Source: Diadophis punctatus similis (lineage: Eukaryota; Chordata; Lepidosauria; Squamata; Dipsadidae). Taken from it: DNA of 64,000 nt. A program made the translations under genes and the position numbers. The stretch's first letter is position 1. Each line of letters begins with the position of its first letter. The notes beneath the pieces are model-generated. The model saw only the letters and a program-made list of their open reading frames with translations. It had not been told where the DNA came from and did no database searches. The stretch is taken from assembly GCA_023053685.1 (NCBI GenBank), contig JALIGW010000005.1:24952001-25016000 (forward strand), given 5' to 3'. Positions 48,379-60,359 of this stretch are shown here, in pieces.

Positions 48379-50035
48379 TTTTATTTATTTATTTATTTAT
48401 TTTAGTGTTCTTATATGCCGCCCTACTCCCTGAGGACTCAGGGTGGCATACAACATTTAAAGAACAACTAAACAATATAATAATTTAAAAACAGTATTAA
48501 AAAAGAATTTAAAAAACATACAAAACCATACATACATGGGGAAGACCTAGGATGTAAAATTGTCTCAGTCACCCTGCCTGCAGGAAGAGCCATGTCTTGA
48601 TGGCTTTTCGGAAGGCCAGCAAGGTGGGAATAATCCGGATCTCTGGGGGTAGTTGGTTCCAGAGAACGGGGCCCCCCACATAGAAGGCCCTCCCCCTAGG
48701 CCCCACCAGCTGGCATTGTTTGGTTGACGGGACCTGGAGGAGACCCACTCTGTGGGACCTGACGGTCGAAGGGAAGTATGAGGTAGGATGTGGTCCCGAA
48801 GGTAACCTGGACCTAAGCCATGTAGGGCTTTAAAAATGATAATCAACACCTTGAATTGCACCCAGAGACCAATGGGCAATCAGTGCAGCTGGCGGAGTAT
48901 GGGTGCTACGTGGATGTATCTTGAGACACCCACCACAGTACACGCAGCCGCATTTTGCACCAGTTGAAGTCTCCGGATATTCTTCAAGGGTAGCCCCATG
49001 TAGAGCGCATTACAGTAGTCCAATCGAGAGATGACAAGGGCATGAGTGACTGTGAGTAGAGCCTCTTTCTCCAAATATGGTCGCAGTTGGTGCACCAGGC
49101 GGACCTGTGCAAAGGCTCCCCTAGTCACAGCTGTAAGATGTTGGTCTAATTTTAGCTGTGGATCTAGGAGAACTCCCAAATTGCAAACCCGTTCCGAGGG
49201 AGTTAGTTTTTCTCCCCCAAGAACCAAGGAGGGACAGTTGACATAGTCCTTAGGGGGCAATATCCAGAGCCACTCAGTCTTGTCAGGGTTAAGCTTGAGC
49301 CTGTTCCTGCCCATCCAGATCCTGACATCGTCCAGGCATTGGCACATTACATCCACTGCCTCCCTGAATTGAAACGGGGTGGAAATGTACAGCTGGGTGT
49401 CATCAGCATACTGTTGAAAACTCACCCCGTGTCGACGGATTATCTCCCCCAGCGGTTTCTTGTAAATGTTAAACAGGATGGGCGAGAGGACCGAACCCTG
49501 AGGCACCCCACAAGTCAGGGCCTAGGAGATTACTGGCTCTCCAGCATCACTCCAGACGTCTCTTGTGGCACTTCATGTCCCGGAGCTCCTCAGTAAACCA
49601 GGGAGCTTTCCGGGATCCACTGCCACGGAGAGGTCGCAAAGGCTCAATCCGATCTAATGCCCCTGATGCTGCAGTGTTCCAGGCAGCCACTAGGGACTCA
49701 GACTAATTGTGGACTAGGGTTTCAGGTATTTCCCCAAGTTCCTCTGGAATCCTTCCGGCTCCATTAGGTGCCTGGGGCAGAACCACCTAGTCAGTCACGC
49801 CTCCCTGCAGGGGAGGAGTGGGGCTGTGAAATCCAACCTTAGTAGGAAATTATCTGACCCGACAATGGGGTGGTGACTATATGCCCTAGATTCATATCAT
49901 CTCTCCACTGTCCTGAGAGAAACACTAGGTCAAGCATGTGACCTCCCTCATGAGTCGGACCCTTGATTACTTGGGTCAGGTCCATGGTTGTCATGGAATC
50001 CATGAACTCCTAAGCTGCCCCAGAGGTTTCACATC
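48379..50035 (-). mobile_element. L2-type LINE, 5'-truncated and internally deleted
   Basis: Read on the minus strand, it starts in the region after the endonuclease (RKAPWFTEELRDMK near 49580). It then jumps to the RT motif PQGSVLSPILFNIY at 49506, runs to the ORF2 end, and closes with a 3' tail of ATGCCGCCC and (AAAT)n at 48379-48405. It is inserted in the retroelement spanning 47126-51851. Confidence 0.82.
48565..49506 (-). pseudogene. L2-type LINE ORF2, reverse transcriptase C-terminal part
   Basis: The 208-codon open part (49506-48880) begins with PQGSVLSPILFN and has the catalytic YADD box in FQQYADDTQLYIS. It continues through NPDKTEWL, LGVLLDPQLKLDQH and HALVISRLDYCNALYMGLP, then stops at a TGA where the family has Trp (LH-stop-LPIG). 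The frame resumes as QFKVLIIIFKALHGLGPGYLRD. It then shifts near 48760, so the last 60 residues are out of phase. Palm motifs upstream of PQG and the first catalytic Asp are deleted. The copy cannot make an active enzyme. Confidence 0.82.
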
Positions 50036-50335
50036 TTAATTATTATTAAGATAATAATTATACAAATTTTATCACATTCCAACAATTGCATTTACTATAA
50101 TATATCTTACATCATCACTAATCATAAATTTATCATCATATACCTCTCTTCCATAAAAACCTTATACCATAATTAATCATATACAATTAATACCATTGAT
50201 ACAAATAAAACTATTAACATATCTTATCACCCCTCTTCCATTCCATTAACCTCCCCTCTTCATCCATTCTCCTATGGTCTCTCAGAAATTCCACTTCTTG
50301 TGAGTTTTTCCCTTTCCTCCCCCTCTCTTAACTTT

Positions 50336-50336
50336 T

Positions 50337-50416
<80 letters not shown>

Positions 50417-50433
50417 TTGTGTGTGTGTGTGTG
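50336..50433. repeat. (TTTC)n-(GT)n microsatellite
   Basis: About 80 bases of TTTC units are followed by eight GT units. A short repeat fragment with GGGATTTGAACTGGGATTTG follows at 50434-50550. Confidence 0.95.
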
Positions 50434-51851
50434 CGTAGCATTTTTTGCTGATAAATGAAAATAAAGGGAGACTATTATAGATCTATTTCGAGCTATTTAG
50501 CTTTCGTCAGATAGCCATACCCTTACTGGGATTTGAACTGGGATTTGATATATATATAATCTTTTTTTCTGAATTCCTTTTCTTCCTTTTAAGTATATTA
50601 TTTGTTGAATTCTCCTCACAATTCTGCCTGGTCGTTCACCCTGTTACCTCTTCTATTTTTTGATTGGTTCTTTTGGGGGGGTGATACTCCTCCCTATCTA
50701 CCCCTGTCTTGTCACTGTAAATCCCAGTAAAATCATCTTGTTTTTATTATTAATCCCTTTTTCTTCAATGTGCTTCATTCTTATTTTCCAACACTGTAGG
50801 TTCTGAATGTTATATATATTCCAACTTCATTTCTGCTTTCTTATTACCTCTAATTTCCAAGATATAAGTTTTTATGTCTTCATAAATATATTTTAATAAC
50901 TCAATTAATTCTTCATACACACACTCTTCCATAATTAAATCTCTCTTGATTAAAGCTTATAGTTTCTTTGTTTCATTATTCTGATATCCACTTTTAATAT
51001 ATTTCATTCCAGTTCACAGTCTTATTATCTTCCATCACCATGATAAGTCAAAATCAAACACCGTAGCTCAGCAGACTCTCCTTTCAGATTCTCACAGTTC
51101 CAAGGTTATCTTTTCTTGTAAGCAAAGTCAGTCCTCACAGCTGTCAACCAATTTTCCTTTTTCTCTATCTTTCCACAAATTGTTGCAATATTTCTTCCAA
51201 CCAGCAGATGGTGTTACCAGATTTCCAATGCAATACAATTATTTCACAAAACTTTCCAAAACACTTTAGACCCACATATGGGATATTTTCTTCAAATTCT
51301 TTGTTCTTTTTCAGTCTCTTTAACTTCCACCAAGTCCAATTATAAAAACATCCTCAAATTTCCTGGGCTTTTAAAATCTGTTCCTTTAACTCTCTCTATG
51401 GTATTTCCAATTGCTAAATAGCCGCTCGCCCCATTTTGGCATCTCTTTTGTCTCCTTTTAAATTTCTTCTTTTTATCATTAAATTGGCCAAACACTCACC
51501 CAGCTTCAACACTTCTTCACACCTCTCCAGCACAAACACTTAGATCTTGTCACCCAAGCAATTCATGATCTGTCTGCTCCTATCGTTCCAATCGTGGCCG
51601 TCCCAGCTAATGATGATAGAGTCTCTTCCACAGCTGCTGGTCGAGAGGCTGGTGCCAGTTCCCTGGGGGGTTTGCAAGTCCCCCCAGACCACCGACCAGT
51701 GCCTCTCTTCTCCACGCCCCTCCAGGGTGGTTCCAACCCGGTTCCAGTGCGGCTCAGGGTCCCCAAGCAGCTGGGATTCGGGGTTTCCCATGGAGCTACC
51801 ACGGGAGACACCCGTAGAGCTGTGACGTTGGCCACCCCCTCGTGGCAGATT

Positions 51852-53355
51852 AAAGATAGGCCAAAGGGATGGTAAATCTCAAACCAGTGTGTTTTAAACC
51901 AGTTTAAGTAGAGGTGGGTAGCACTTCAATTCAACAATGAAAAAAAAGCAGAGGTTGAGAGAAAAGGTACTATAATAGAATTACTTCTGATTAATCTCTT
52001 ATTATAACCTATTTACTAAAACAACTGGGACTTTCTTAGGAAATGCTCTTGGGCTCATACTGAATGGAATTTTGTGCATAATTCCTAAATCAGATGGCTT
52101 CCAGATGTTTTTAGCCTGTAATTTTCAGCAACCCTGTCCAATGACCACTCCAGGATATGCAGTCTTAGTATATCTGGAAGGCAGAACCTTAGGGAAATGC
52201 AAGACAGTCTTCACAACCTGCAACTGAATTGTTTTATATTGTTGAGAATAGAGTATATTACAATGATGGGTTTGAAAGAAACCTTTTTTTTCCCAAAAAA
52301 CCAGTTCCAGGACCAATAAATAGGGGACAAATTGTAGATGCCTCAAGTGCCTGGAGGGCATAATTTGATGCTATCATGGCATCATCAGCAAACTATGTGC
52401 CTCCCCCTCCCCCCAAAAAGCATCTAAAATAAACCAGATGGGACTTTTCCCTTCTCTTCTGGCATAGAGCCAGATTTCTGGAAGCAAACATGCCTGCTGT
52501 TAGGAAGCATTACATTTCATACTCAGGAAATCCTTTATAATCATAACTTCTGGTTCTTGAACTAACAGTTCACTCAGACTGCCCTGGGTGGAATCATTAC
52601 CTCATGCCCTGCGGCTCTTATTTTCTACTGGTGCCCATTTTGTGGCTGTCCACTGGCTAATAGGTATTACAACTTGTTAATATTATCCCCATATTTTAGT
52701 GGGGAGAGAGGACTGAACTATTTCTTTACAACAAATTACTGCTTTAAATCTTTGGGACAGTACCTGAACTTTATGATTTTATCACAGCCTTACAACAGAA
52801 TAGATGGGCTATAGGAGTTCTGCTGTTTCCATATAAACAGATAATTGTATGTATACAAACAAAAATACAGAGATCCCTAGACAACCATATACTGGTAGGT
52901 ATTTTAAAGTTAGCAAAGTTGTTTGGAAAGGAATATGTTTATTCTTTCCTCCTGTACTACTTTGTAATCTAATTCCAAAATTCCAATTTAGTAGTTTTGG
53001 AAAGGAAAAGGAAATGGAAGATCTTAGAAAACATTTTTTCAGGCATATCTGTTGCATCTGTGATGCAGCCTTGTGCATGCCAGGACATGATCCATAGCTA
53101 TCCTAGATGATGTCCATGACTTTGTCCCAGAATAAGTTTTAACACCCCCCCCCGCAAATGTATATAGATCACCAAAGTCTTAAACTTAGCTAATTTAAAA
53201 GTAGCTATAGCAAGAAATCCTGCTATCATTTCCCTAATCATAATGTGTTTGGATCCCTGAGGCTGAGGAAGTTGGATTCAACAATATCTACTATGTTGCT
53301 GGTTTGGGAAGACTTACATGTAGTTAAAATGTTGGACTTGGAAAATTGTATACAT
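51852..53355. other. AT-rich DNA, nothing recognised
   Basis: A C9 run lies near 53146. No other feature is supported. Confidence 0.5.
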
Positions 53356-53361
53356 GTATCC

Positions 53362-53440
53362 ATTCAGACGTTTTTTAATTTATTATTCAATTTATATGCC
53401 ACCCATCTCACCTAGAGGTGACTCTAGGCAGTTTACAAAC
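53362..53440 (-). mobile_element. L2-type LINE 3' end fragment
   Basis: TTTATATGCCACCCATCTCA and TAGGCAGTTTACAA follow a TTTATT run and resemble the L2 3' end. Confidence 0.5.
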
Positions 53441-53449
53441 ATTAAAGAC

Positions 53450-54090
53450 GAAATGGTTACTAGCTAATTTTAAGCCAGCCATTTTCTTCTTTATACAAAT
53501 CTATTTACATAATTGAAATAAAGATAACATCAATGAGGAAGAGCTGTTGTATTACATTACACTTGTATTATGTAGTCAATTATCATTATGTGGCATTTTA
53601 AGGAATCTTGAGGAGATAATTTAATCTAAACTAGATTAAAATAGCAATTATGATTTTTCTGGATCACAGCCATTGCCTGAATAATGTTGTGTACTTCCTA
53701 TATAATATAATACTTACAACTTACTTGCTATTGCTTTAAAACTGAGGTTTTAATAGACTGATTTATCTGAGAATGAAGCAGTTAAGCCTCCTGTATCCAC
53801 TTGTACATCAAAATATGGCTTTCAATGGAGAATTATAACACTGAAAACATTGTTTGAATTTACATGAGCATGTCCCTCAAATCTCTGTAGTATTTATGCA
53901 GTAGGTCATTCCAAAGTTTTGAAAAGTCTTGGATCAATTCCCATTACTCTATAACTTGAAAATCACTGATTAAATAGGTGAAACTAATGACATATGCCTC
54001 TGAAGTAATGCTCTTGTCTGTTGCGATGTGGTGAGATCATACCAGCAATTCCTTATTTTCCTCTAGAAACTTTATTGCCAAAAGAATATA
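53450..54090. other. AT-rich DNA, nothing recognised
   Basis: No supported feature was found. Confidence 0.5.
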
Positions 54091-54094
54091 TATA

Positions 54095-55092
54095 ACGTAT
54101 TTTTCGGAGTATAAGACGCACCAGAGTATAAGACGCACCTTAGTTTTGGGAGAGGAAAACAAGGAAAAAAGGCCTCTGCCTCCAAGCAATTTGCCAAACA
54201 GCAAACAGCACAGATGATATACACTGTTTGCTGTGTATTTCTGTGCATGTGTGCCTGACCCATAGAAATAGCAAAGAATTGGAGAAATGTACATTGTGCC
54301 AGAAAGTTTTCTTAAATGTAGTCATACTAACTCCTCCCCATTATTTAAATAGATCTACTCCAAGGTAACTAAATTCTAATACTAAACAGGACACTGTTAC
54401 ATTTCATACTATACTTGTACAGAGCTGTTAAAATTAATTAAAATTTCTGGAAGTATACATTATTCTCTATTATTTAAAAGAAGATACAATAGCACTGGGC
54501 CTCTTCAGAGCAAGCATTTATTTTAAAAAGCTTCTTTATTTTGTTAAGTTGTCTAGATTTACAGGGATCTACAACCTTGGCAACTTTAAGACTTGTGGAC
54601 TTCAACTCCCAGAATTCCACAGCCAGCAAAGCTAACAAAGCTGGCTGTGGAATTCTGGGAGTTGAAGTCCACAAGTCTTAAAGTTGCCAAGGTTGGAGAC
54701 ACCTGGCTAGAACAATAATAAAGCAGTCTTTAAAAAATAAGTCTAATAATTTGAACATTCTACAGACATTTATAGTTATTCACTTACCCCCTTGCATCCA
54801 GCAGAAAATAAAAATCTGCCTGTCTCTCCCAGCTATTTGCCTCTTTGCAGCTAGTTTCACTTTCATTTTCCCATGTGGCAAACCTAATCAGCTGTAGGTT
54901 GGGAAGCTGCTACTGACTTGCTTGGCTTTACAGGCTCTTCCCTCTTTCCTGCAAGCAGGTAAATTGCTGGAAGATAGCCAAAGGGTGGGGGTGGCTGGGT
55001 GGGTGGGGCTGCATTCGGTGTATAAGATGCACCCAAGTTTTCACCCTATTTTGGGGGGGGGTAAAAAGGTGCGTCTTATACTCCAAAAAATA
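54095..55092. mobile_element. TIR DNA transposon, non-autonomous, about 1 kb
   Basis: The left end ATTTTTCGGAGTATAAGACG is followed by CACC. The right end GGTGCGTCTTATACTCC is followed by AAAAAAT. They are inverted copies over about 24 bases. The GAGTATAAGACGCACC unit is repeated twice at the left, and a related GTGTATAAGATGCACCC lies inside the right end. Some interior is disrupted by the foldback repeat at 54573-54694. No transposase was found, and no target duplication was seen because the right flank is a (CA)n run. Confidence 0.7.
54573..54694. repeat. Perfect 55-bp inverted repeat with 12-nt loop (foldback element)
   Basis: Left arm 54573-54627 and right arm 54640-54694 are exact reverse complements, with loop AAAGCTAACAAA. 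The arms carry CTTCAACTCCCAGAATTCC and its inverse. Single-arm fragments of the same family lie at 24505-24545 and 46846-46933. Confidence 0.95.
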
Positions 55093-55125
55093 ACACACAC
55101 ACACATACACACACACACAAACACA
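55093..55125. repeat. (CA)n microsatellite
   Basis: A broken run of CA units adjoins the right end of the 1-kb TIR element. Confidence 0.85.
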
Positions 55126-55129
55126 CATT

Positions 55130-56010
55130 CATGGAGCAATAATACAAATAATTGATAATAGAAAGATTGTGATTTATGATAAACAATTTAGATAAGTTAA
55201 ATCATACAATTGGCTCAGGAAGGATTTCAAAAAAGTAATTTCTTCAACAAGAAATAACACTGTACTTAAAAGTTCTTTAAAATTGGCAATCTTGGTTGTT
55301 TCATCCATTATTTAGAACAAATTTCTTTGGATTGAGTACTTAGATTCAATCTAGACTCAGGATTTAGTTCAGAATTCCTGAGTCTGCAAATGTAATTTCT
55401 AAGGGCTGCTAGGCAAGCAAAAAAATGATTTTGAAGGATTTAAAAAACTTTTAACTTGTTGCCATTGGACAAAGTACAATAACCTACCTCAAGATTTGTT
55501 TTTGCAGTGCTCTTTGAATGCTACAGGAGCAATAAACAACTTTCACCTTCATGACAAGAAAGTCTGATTGCAGTGAAAAGTGGAGATATATCATTCTATT
55601 TATTTCAATTAATATGGCACTAAAACCTATCCAAGAACTGCTAATTGAAATAGCAATATTAACTCAAATTAAACAATTTATGCTAATAAATGAATAATAT
55701 AATAATGCTGAATTTGGAAGAACCTGGACCAATTGTTCTTTATCTAACACACACTTATTTGGGGATTGCCAATTCCAGAACTCTCAGCCAAAATTCTGGG
55801 AATTTCCCCCCCAGCATATACGGCATTTATATGCTTTGGCATATAAAAGAGACATGAATCATTCATGGGATTCTTCACACGGGGACCAAGGTAGTGTATC
55901 AGAAAAAAAATCTGAAAAATAGGCTAGTGGGAGTAATTTAGTAGATTGGAAAGCTCTTTCCTAGAAGAATCTCTATTCAGTGAGATATTACCTTATTTGG
56001 AAGAGCTATT
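55130..56010. other. AT-rich DNA, nothing recognised
   Basis: No supported feature was found. Confidence 0.5.
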
Positions 56011-56020
56011 ACAACTAAAC

Positions 56021-56383
56021 CAGGGGTGGGTTCCTCCTGGTTCGGACCGGATCTCCCGAACCGGTAGCAGCCCACTGGTTATGTCACGATAGCATCATGG
56101 ATCTGGTTCAGTCGGTGCCGGTCTGTGGGCGCCACCATCTTTTTTTCCCCTCAATTTTTTTATTGTTTGGAAGTTTTTTCCTCTGCTGCTGCTTGAAAAA
56201 GGGTCCTCCCGCCAGCCCTCGGTTTATACTTACCTTTATTCCTTCGCCCGAAGCACAGCTGATCAGGTCCTCAGCTGTGTTTTGGGCTGATTATAGCTAC
56301 TGAGCATGAGCGGAAGCAGAATTGCACGAGGGGACGTGCGTGTGCAGCGAACCGGTGGCGAAGGTAAGTGGAACCCACCCCTG
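56021..56383. mobile_element. hAT-type MITE, 363 bp
   Basis: The ends are CAGGGGTGGGTTCC and GGAACCCACCCCTG. The flanks AACTAAAC (56013-56020) and AACTAAAG (56384-56391) match at seven of eight positions. Confidence 0.85.
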
Positions 56384-56414
56384 AACTAAAGCAATGCAGG
56401 AACAGATGAGAGAG

Positions 56415-56496
56415 AGAAAAGGGAGGGAGGGAGAGAGAGAGAGAGAGACAGACAGAGAGAGAGAGAGACAGAGAGAGAGACAGAGAAACAGAGAGA
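56415..56496. repeat. (GA)n-rich microsatellite
   Basis: A purine run of GAGA units with interspersed GACA. Confidence 0.93.
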
Positions 56497-56499
56497 TAT

Positions 56500-57360
56500 C
56501 ATTAATCTTTTTTTAACCATAGGAGAAGGTAGCAGTCTCAAATCCAAGAAAAAAAATATTGACTTGCCCAAACCTATACATAATTAGAGACAGATAAAAC
56601 TTAAACCTGTGGGAGTATAGTTTTTTTTCTGGAACAGTTTTTTTCTCCAACTTATTGCCTTGTAGAATGACAGTCTGGGTTACTATAATCACAACCACCA
56701 CCAAGAAAAAATAAATTAAAGGATGAACCAGACACACAAGACAAATTGCTAATTTGTACAAGCATGATCTGAGCTTAGATGTATGGTATGATTTTATTTT
56801 ACTTGAAGCATCCCACCCATAGTTTGGGAATGGTCCTGGAAGCAAGATTACCTTTGCTTGGTTTCAGTTTGTGAATATCCTGCAGCCTTTCTTTTAATGA
56901 GCATTAGTGAATGTTGTATTCATTCATTTAATGCATACAAATTGGATTGTTGAAATTTGTAGTCAGACCTTGAAGAGAATGTTGTAGATTTCTGCTGTTT
57001 AAACAAAAAGTCTATTTTTGGTTTGTTTTTCACAATGTGTCCTACCAGTATTTCTGTTCATTTGTTCTGACTCCCAGCTCATTTCTAGGCACACTTCAAT
57101 GTGCTACTTATTATTATCTACAAGGTTTGGAATATAGTTGTTTATTCCACATACAACATTCTGCTCTATGTCCCATCATCTTTTATACTGCATTTTGGAA
57201 ACACATTTGAGTAAGATTTTTTTTGGGTGACATGATCATTATAGAGCAACCTCATGAAAATTCATTAGGCCCCTTTTCTGTTAGGATGGAAGCAATAAAA
57301 AGCTACCAAAAGCTAGTGTGCTCTTAATGTACTTTAAAACCTTGCTATTTTAATAATTTA
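56500..57360. other. AT-rich DNA, nothing recognised
   Basis: A 110-codon minus frame (56845-56513) has no recognised domain and is not called. Confidence 0.45.
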
Positions 57361-57367
57361 ACTGATG

Positions 57368-58160
57368 CATTCAATTCAATTTATTACAGTCATATACCAG
57401 AGACTAGAACAAATAAAAACCCTCAGTAAATATACAATTAAAAATCATAAAATAAAATAATAAATAACAGATAAAATCTATGATAAAATCCAGTCTGTCA
57501 ATTACACATGGTCTACTATACTAAAATTACAATCCATAAACTGCAAGGCCTATAGTCAGTTTAATACTAAAAGGGAAAGGAATAAGCAGGGTTTGCCACA
57601 TTTGTTGTATAAAATAGCTATGGTGGATTAGACACGTGTTTTTTAGAGGTTCTAAGTAATGTATCTTCAGCACTGCTCACCAAAAGCTTTGGGAAGCTAA
57701 ACAGCACGGTTACTTTACTATTTAAAGCAAGAGCTCTAAATTGCATGCAGCAATGAAAATAATATAGGTTAGCCAATTCCATTGGGAAAAAATTGCTTGC
57801 AACTCTGTAAGGAGATGTGGATGAAAATACACAAGAAGGGGTCTCTACCCCTTCTAGCCCATCAATTCAATTCAATAATATTTAGAGTCTTAGACCAGAA
57901 ACAAATAAAAGCACTCCGTATATATACACTTAAGACTTCTAGTTTAAAATAATAGATGACAACTAAATCTATAATAAATCCAGTGTCCATTATACATGGT
58001 CTGATTTACAGTATACAATAGTTGCAATCCCTAAACTGTGTGGCCCGTTGTGGGTTCAACTCTAAAAGGGAAATGGTTAAGCAGTGCAAAGGTTAGCCAC
58101 CCGTAGTTTGGGAAAACAGTTGTTATATATCGCTATGGTGAAGAAGACACATATTTGCGA
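57368..58160. repeat. Two direct copies of an unclassified repeat, about 270-300 bp each
   Basis: Copy 1 (57368-57640) and copy 2 (57862-58160) both begin ATTCAATTCAAT. They share ATACATGGTCT-like and ACTAAAAGGGAAA-like blocks, then a GCTATGGTG...AGACAC block. They are diverged from each other. They may be two insertions of one LINE 3' end. Confidence 0.65.
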
Positions 58161-58199
58161 CGAATCCAAACTGCTGCTGCGCAGAATCTGGCCACCTGA

Positions 58200-60210
58200 A
58201 CCCTAATTGATGCATTTATTTTTATTTATTTGTTTAAATAATCTGGGATTGGAAAATTGAATAGGTATTTTATTTTATAAAAATTAATGAATAAGAAGAA
58301 TGTTGAAGCCAAGATTCTTAAATATATAAAATTTGAAATGCATGTATAATAATTTGGATATTTCGGTTTCCATGTTAATGGAAAAACAAATAATAAGAAA
58401 GAAAGAAAACAACAATAAAAACAGGAGCATCTTTTTCCTATTTGCCCTTAGAGATCCAATATGTAAACCTATATGTACTAGATGAAATTAACCAATGCCA
58501 AGCAGTTACAAGGTGATTACTTCAGTCTTTTTCCAGTCATGTTTCTCAGGGGCTGATGTTATAATATTACTGCTTCAAGATCAAGAAGATCCTTTCAAAG
58601 TGCAGATAAAGAAGAACTTCTAAAGTGACCCAAAGATAATTGATAAAATTGGGCCTTTAAAACCAGGCCTTAACTGTATTCTAAATAAAAGGGAGAAAAT
58701 CACCACAGGTATACCTCTCTTTCTAACTCATTCCTATTCAGATCTATTTAGAAGTATATTCAATGGTGTTAAATGAGTTTTACTTGCCAGTTCAGTGGAT
58801 AGACATGCAATTAGAGTTCCTGCTATTAAAGAAAATGAATGACATTCAACTGGACATTTAAGCTTCTTACAATTAAAATTAATAAATAAACGCTATAAAG
58901 AAACTGTTGAAAATAGAGGCTGTGCGATACAACAATCAACATATCTAGGACTGAGCACACTGAGGTCAATTATAATGGTTTCAAGTGCCTAGTTTTGTGA
59001 ATTCCAAGAGGAGAAATGGAGAATTCTGAAGTAATTAGATTAGAAACCAATCTTTTACATCTGAATTAAGCAGTGTTTGGCCTTCCAGATGTTGTGGGAT
59101 GTAATCTCATCAGCCATAGTCTGCAGGGTTATATTAGATACAACTGAGTAGCCTTGAAAATCTAAAATGCCACAATTGCCCACCTATTTTACACTGTTAT
59201 TATGTTCGTGTAGGAAAAACGATGTATAATATGTGAAATGAGCATAAATAATATCTTAATTACTTGTATTTATTTCGGCCAATTGTATAGAAATAATTTG
59301 ATGACACTAATTATAGGCCAAATATACCATTGTGAATGCATTTGTGAATATTTCATCATGACAATTTTCCATTAGTTTGTTCAGCCCTGGAAATATCAAG
59401 ACATTATAATGCTTGGTTTATTTATGCAAATTTTTTGAGCTAAGAGAGATAAGATATGCTATGGGGCTCATTCTTTCTCCTGACCTTCAAATGTGTATTA
59501 CGGCAACCTGAATAAGAAATGAATTTGTAAGAAAATTTTGGTAAGTAGAATGGACTTGATTGTATATATACCAGCTAAATCTCTTATTTTTCTGCCTTTT
59601 TCCCCTATTAAAAAACTAGAGGGAAAGGCTGGGATTGAAAATGGCTGGGAAGGCAGTTGTACAGAAGATAGGTAATTATTAAGTGGCATTCTGCAGTATT
59701 ACTGATGTGATGATCCATTTGTGTATAATGTGAAGTATTTATTTTGTACACAATTACTTAATAGTGAGCTCAAGGCAATACTGGAGGGCATTCTTTTTCT
59801 TCCACAGATTTTGAAACAACTATTGCTGGAAGCTGCTGCTTAAATTTAAAAGTTTATTGTTCCAGAGATTTTGTTTGAGCTGTACATTTTTCAGAAGCTG
59901 CAAGAACAAGGAGGAACACAGGCGAATAATCAGCACAATATGCCTTTGGGATAGGGTTTGCCATGATTTTAATTAAACTGCTATAATATATAAGTCCTTC
60001 CAGGGCCAAGCTTCAACTGAAGTGCTAGAATGATATTCGGTACAGTACTTGATGCCAGTTCTGATTGAAAGTTAGCATACTGCATGCTTATTTAATATGG
60101 TTACATGTGATCACAGCGCTCAGATCTATTGTTGTTTCAATACAGTATGCCAAGGGTATGCACAATTGGATCATTTTAATTTTAATATTGCAGCATATTA
60201 ATTAATTTTC
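58200..60210. other. AT-rich DNA, nothing recognised
   Basis: Near 59080-59125, a CTTCCAGATGTTGTGGGATG motif resembles a common amniote MITE end. Nothing else is supported. Confidence 0.45.
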
Positions 60211-60214
60211 TCAA

Positions 60215-60345
60215 AAGGCTCTATGGAGTTTCTCAGTCATTCAGGCCATGGTTGTCCCAAAGGTGCTTTTTCAAGAGGCAACCGGACTTTCTGGTTTTTC
60301 TTTGAAGACGTTTCGCTTCTCATCCAAAAAGCTTCCTCAGCTCTT
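60215..60345 (-). mobile_element. Interspersed retroelement-derived fragment
   Basis: GAAGACGTTTCGCTTCTCAT, preceded by CAAGAGGCAACCGGACTTTC, is a sequence I recognise as recurring in many vertebrate genomes. Reading on the minus strand gives MRSETSSKK and LEKAPLGQ. The parent family, possibly Penelope-like or LINE, is not certain. Confidence 0.5.
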
Positions 60346-60359
60346 TCTCAAACCGCGTC

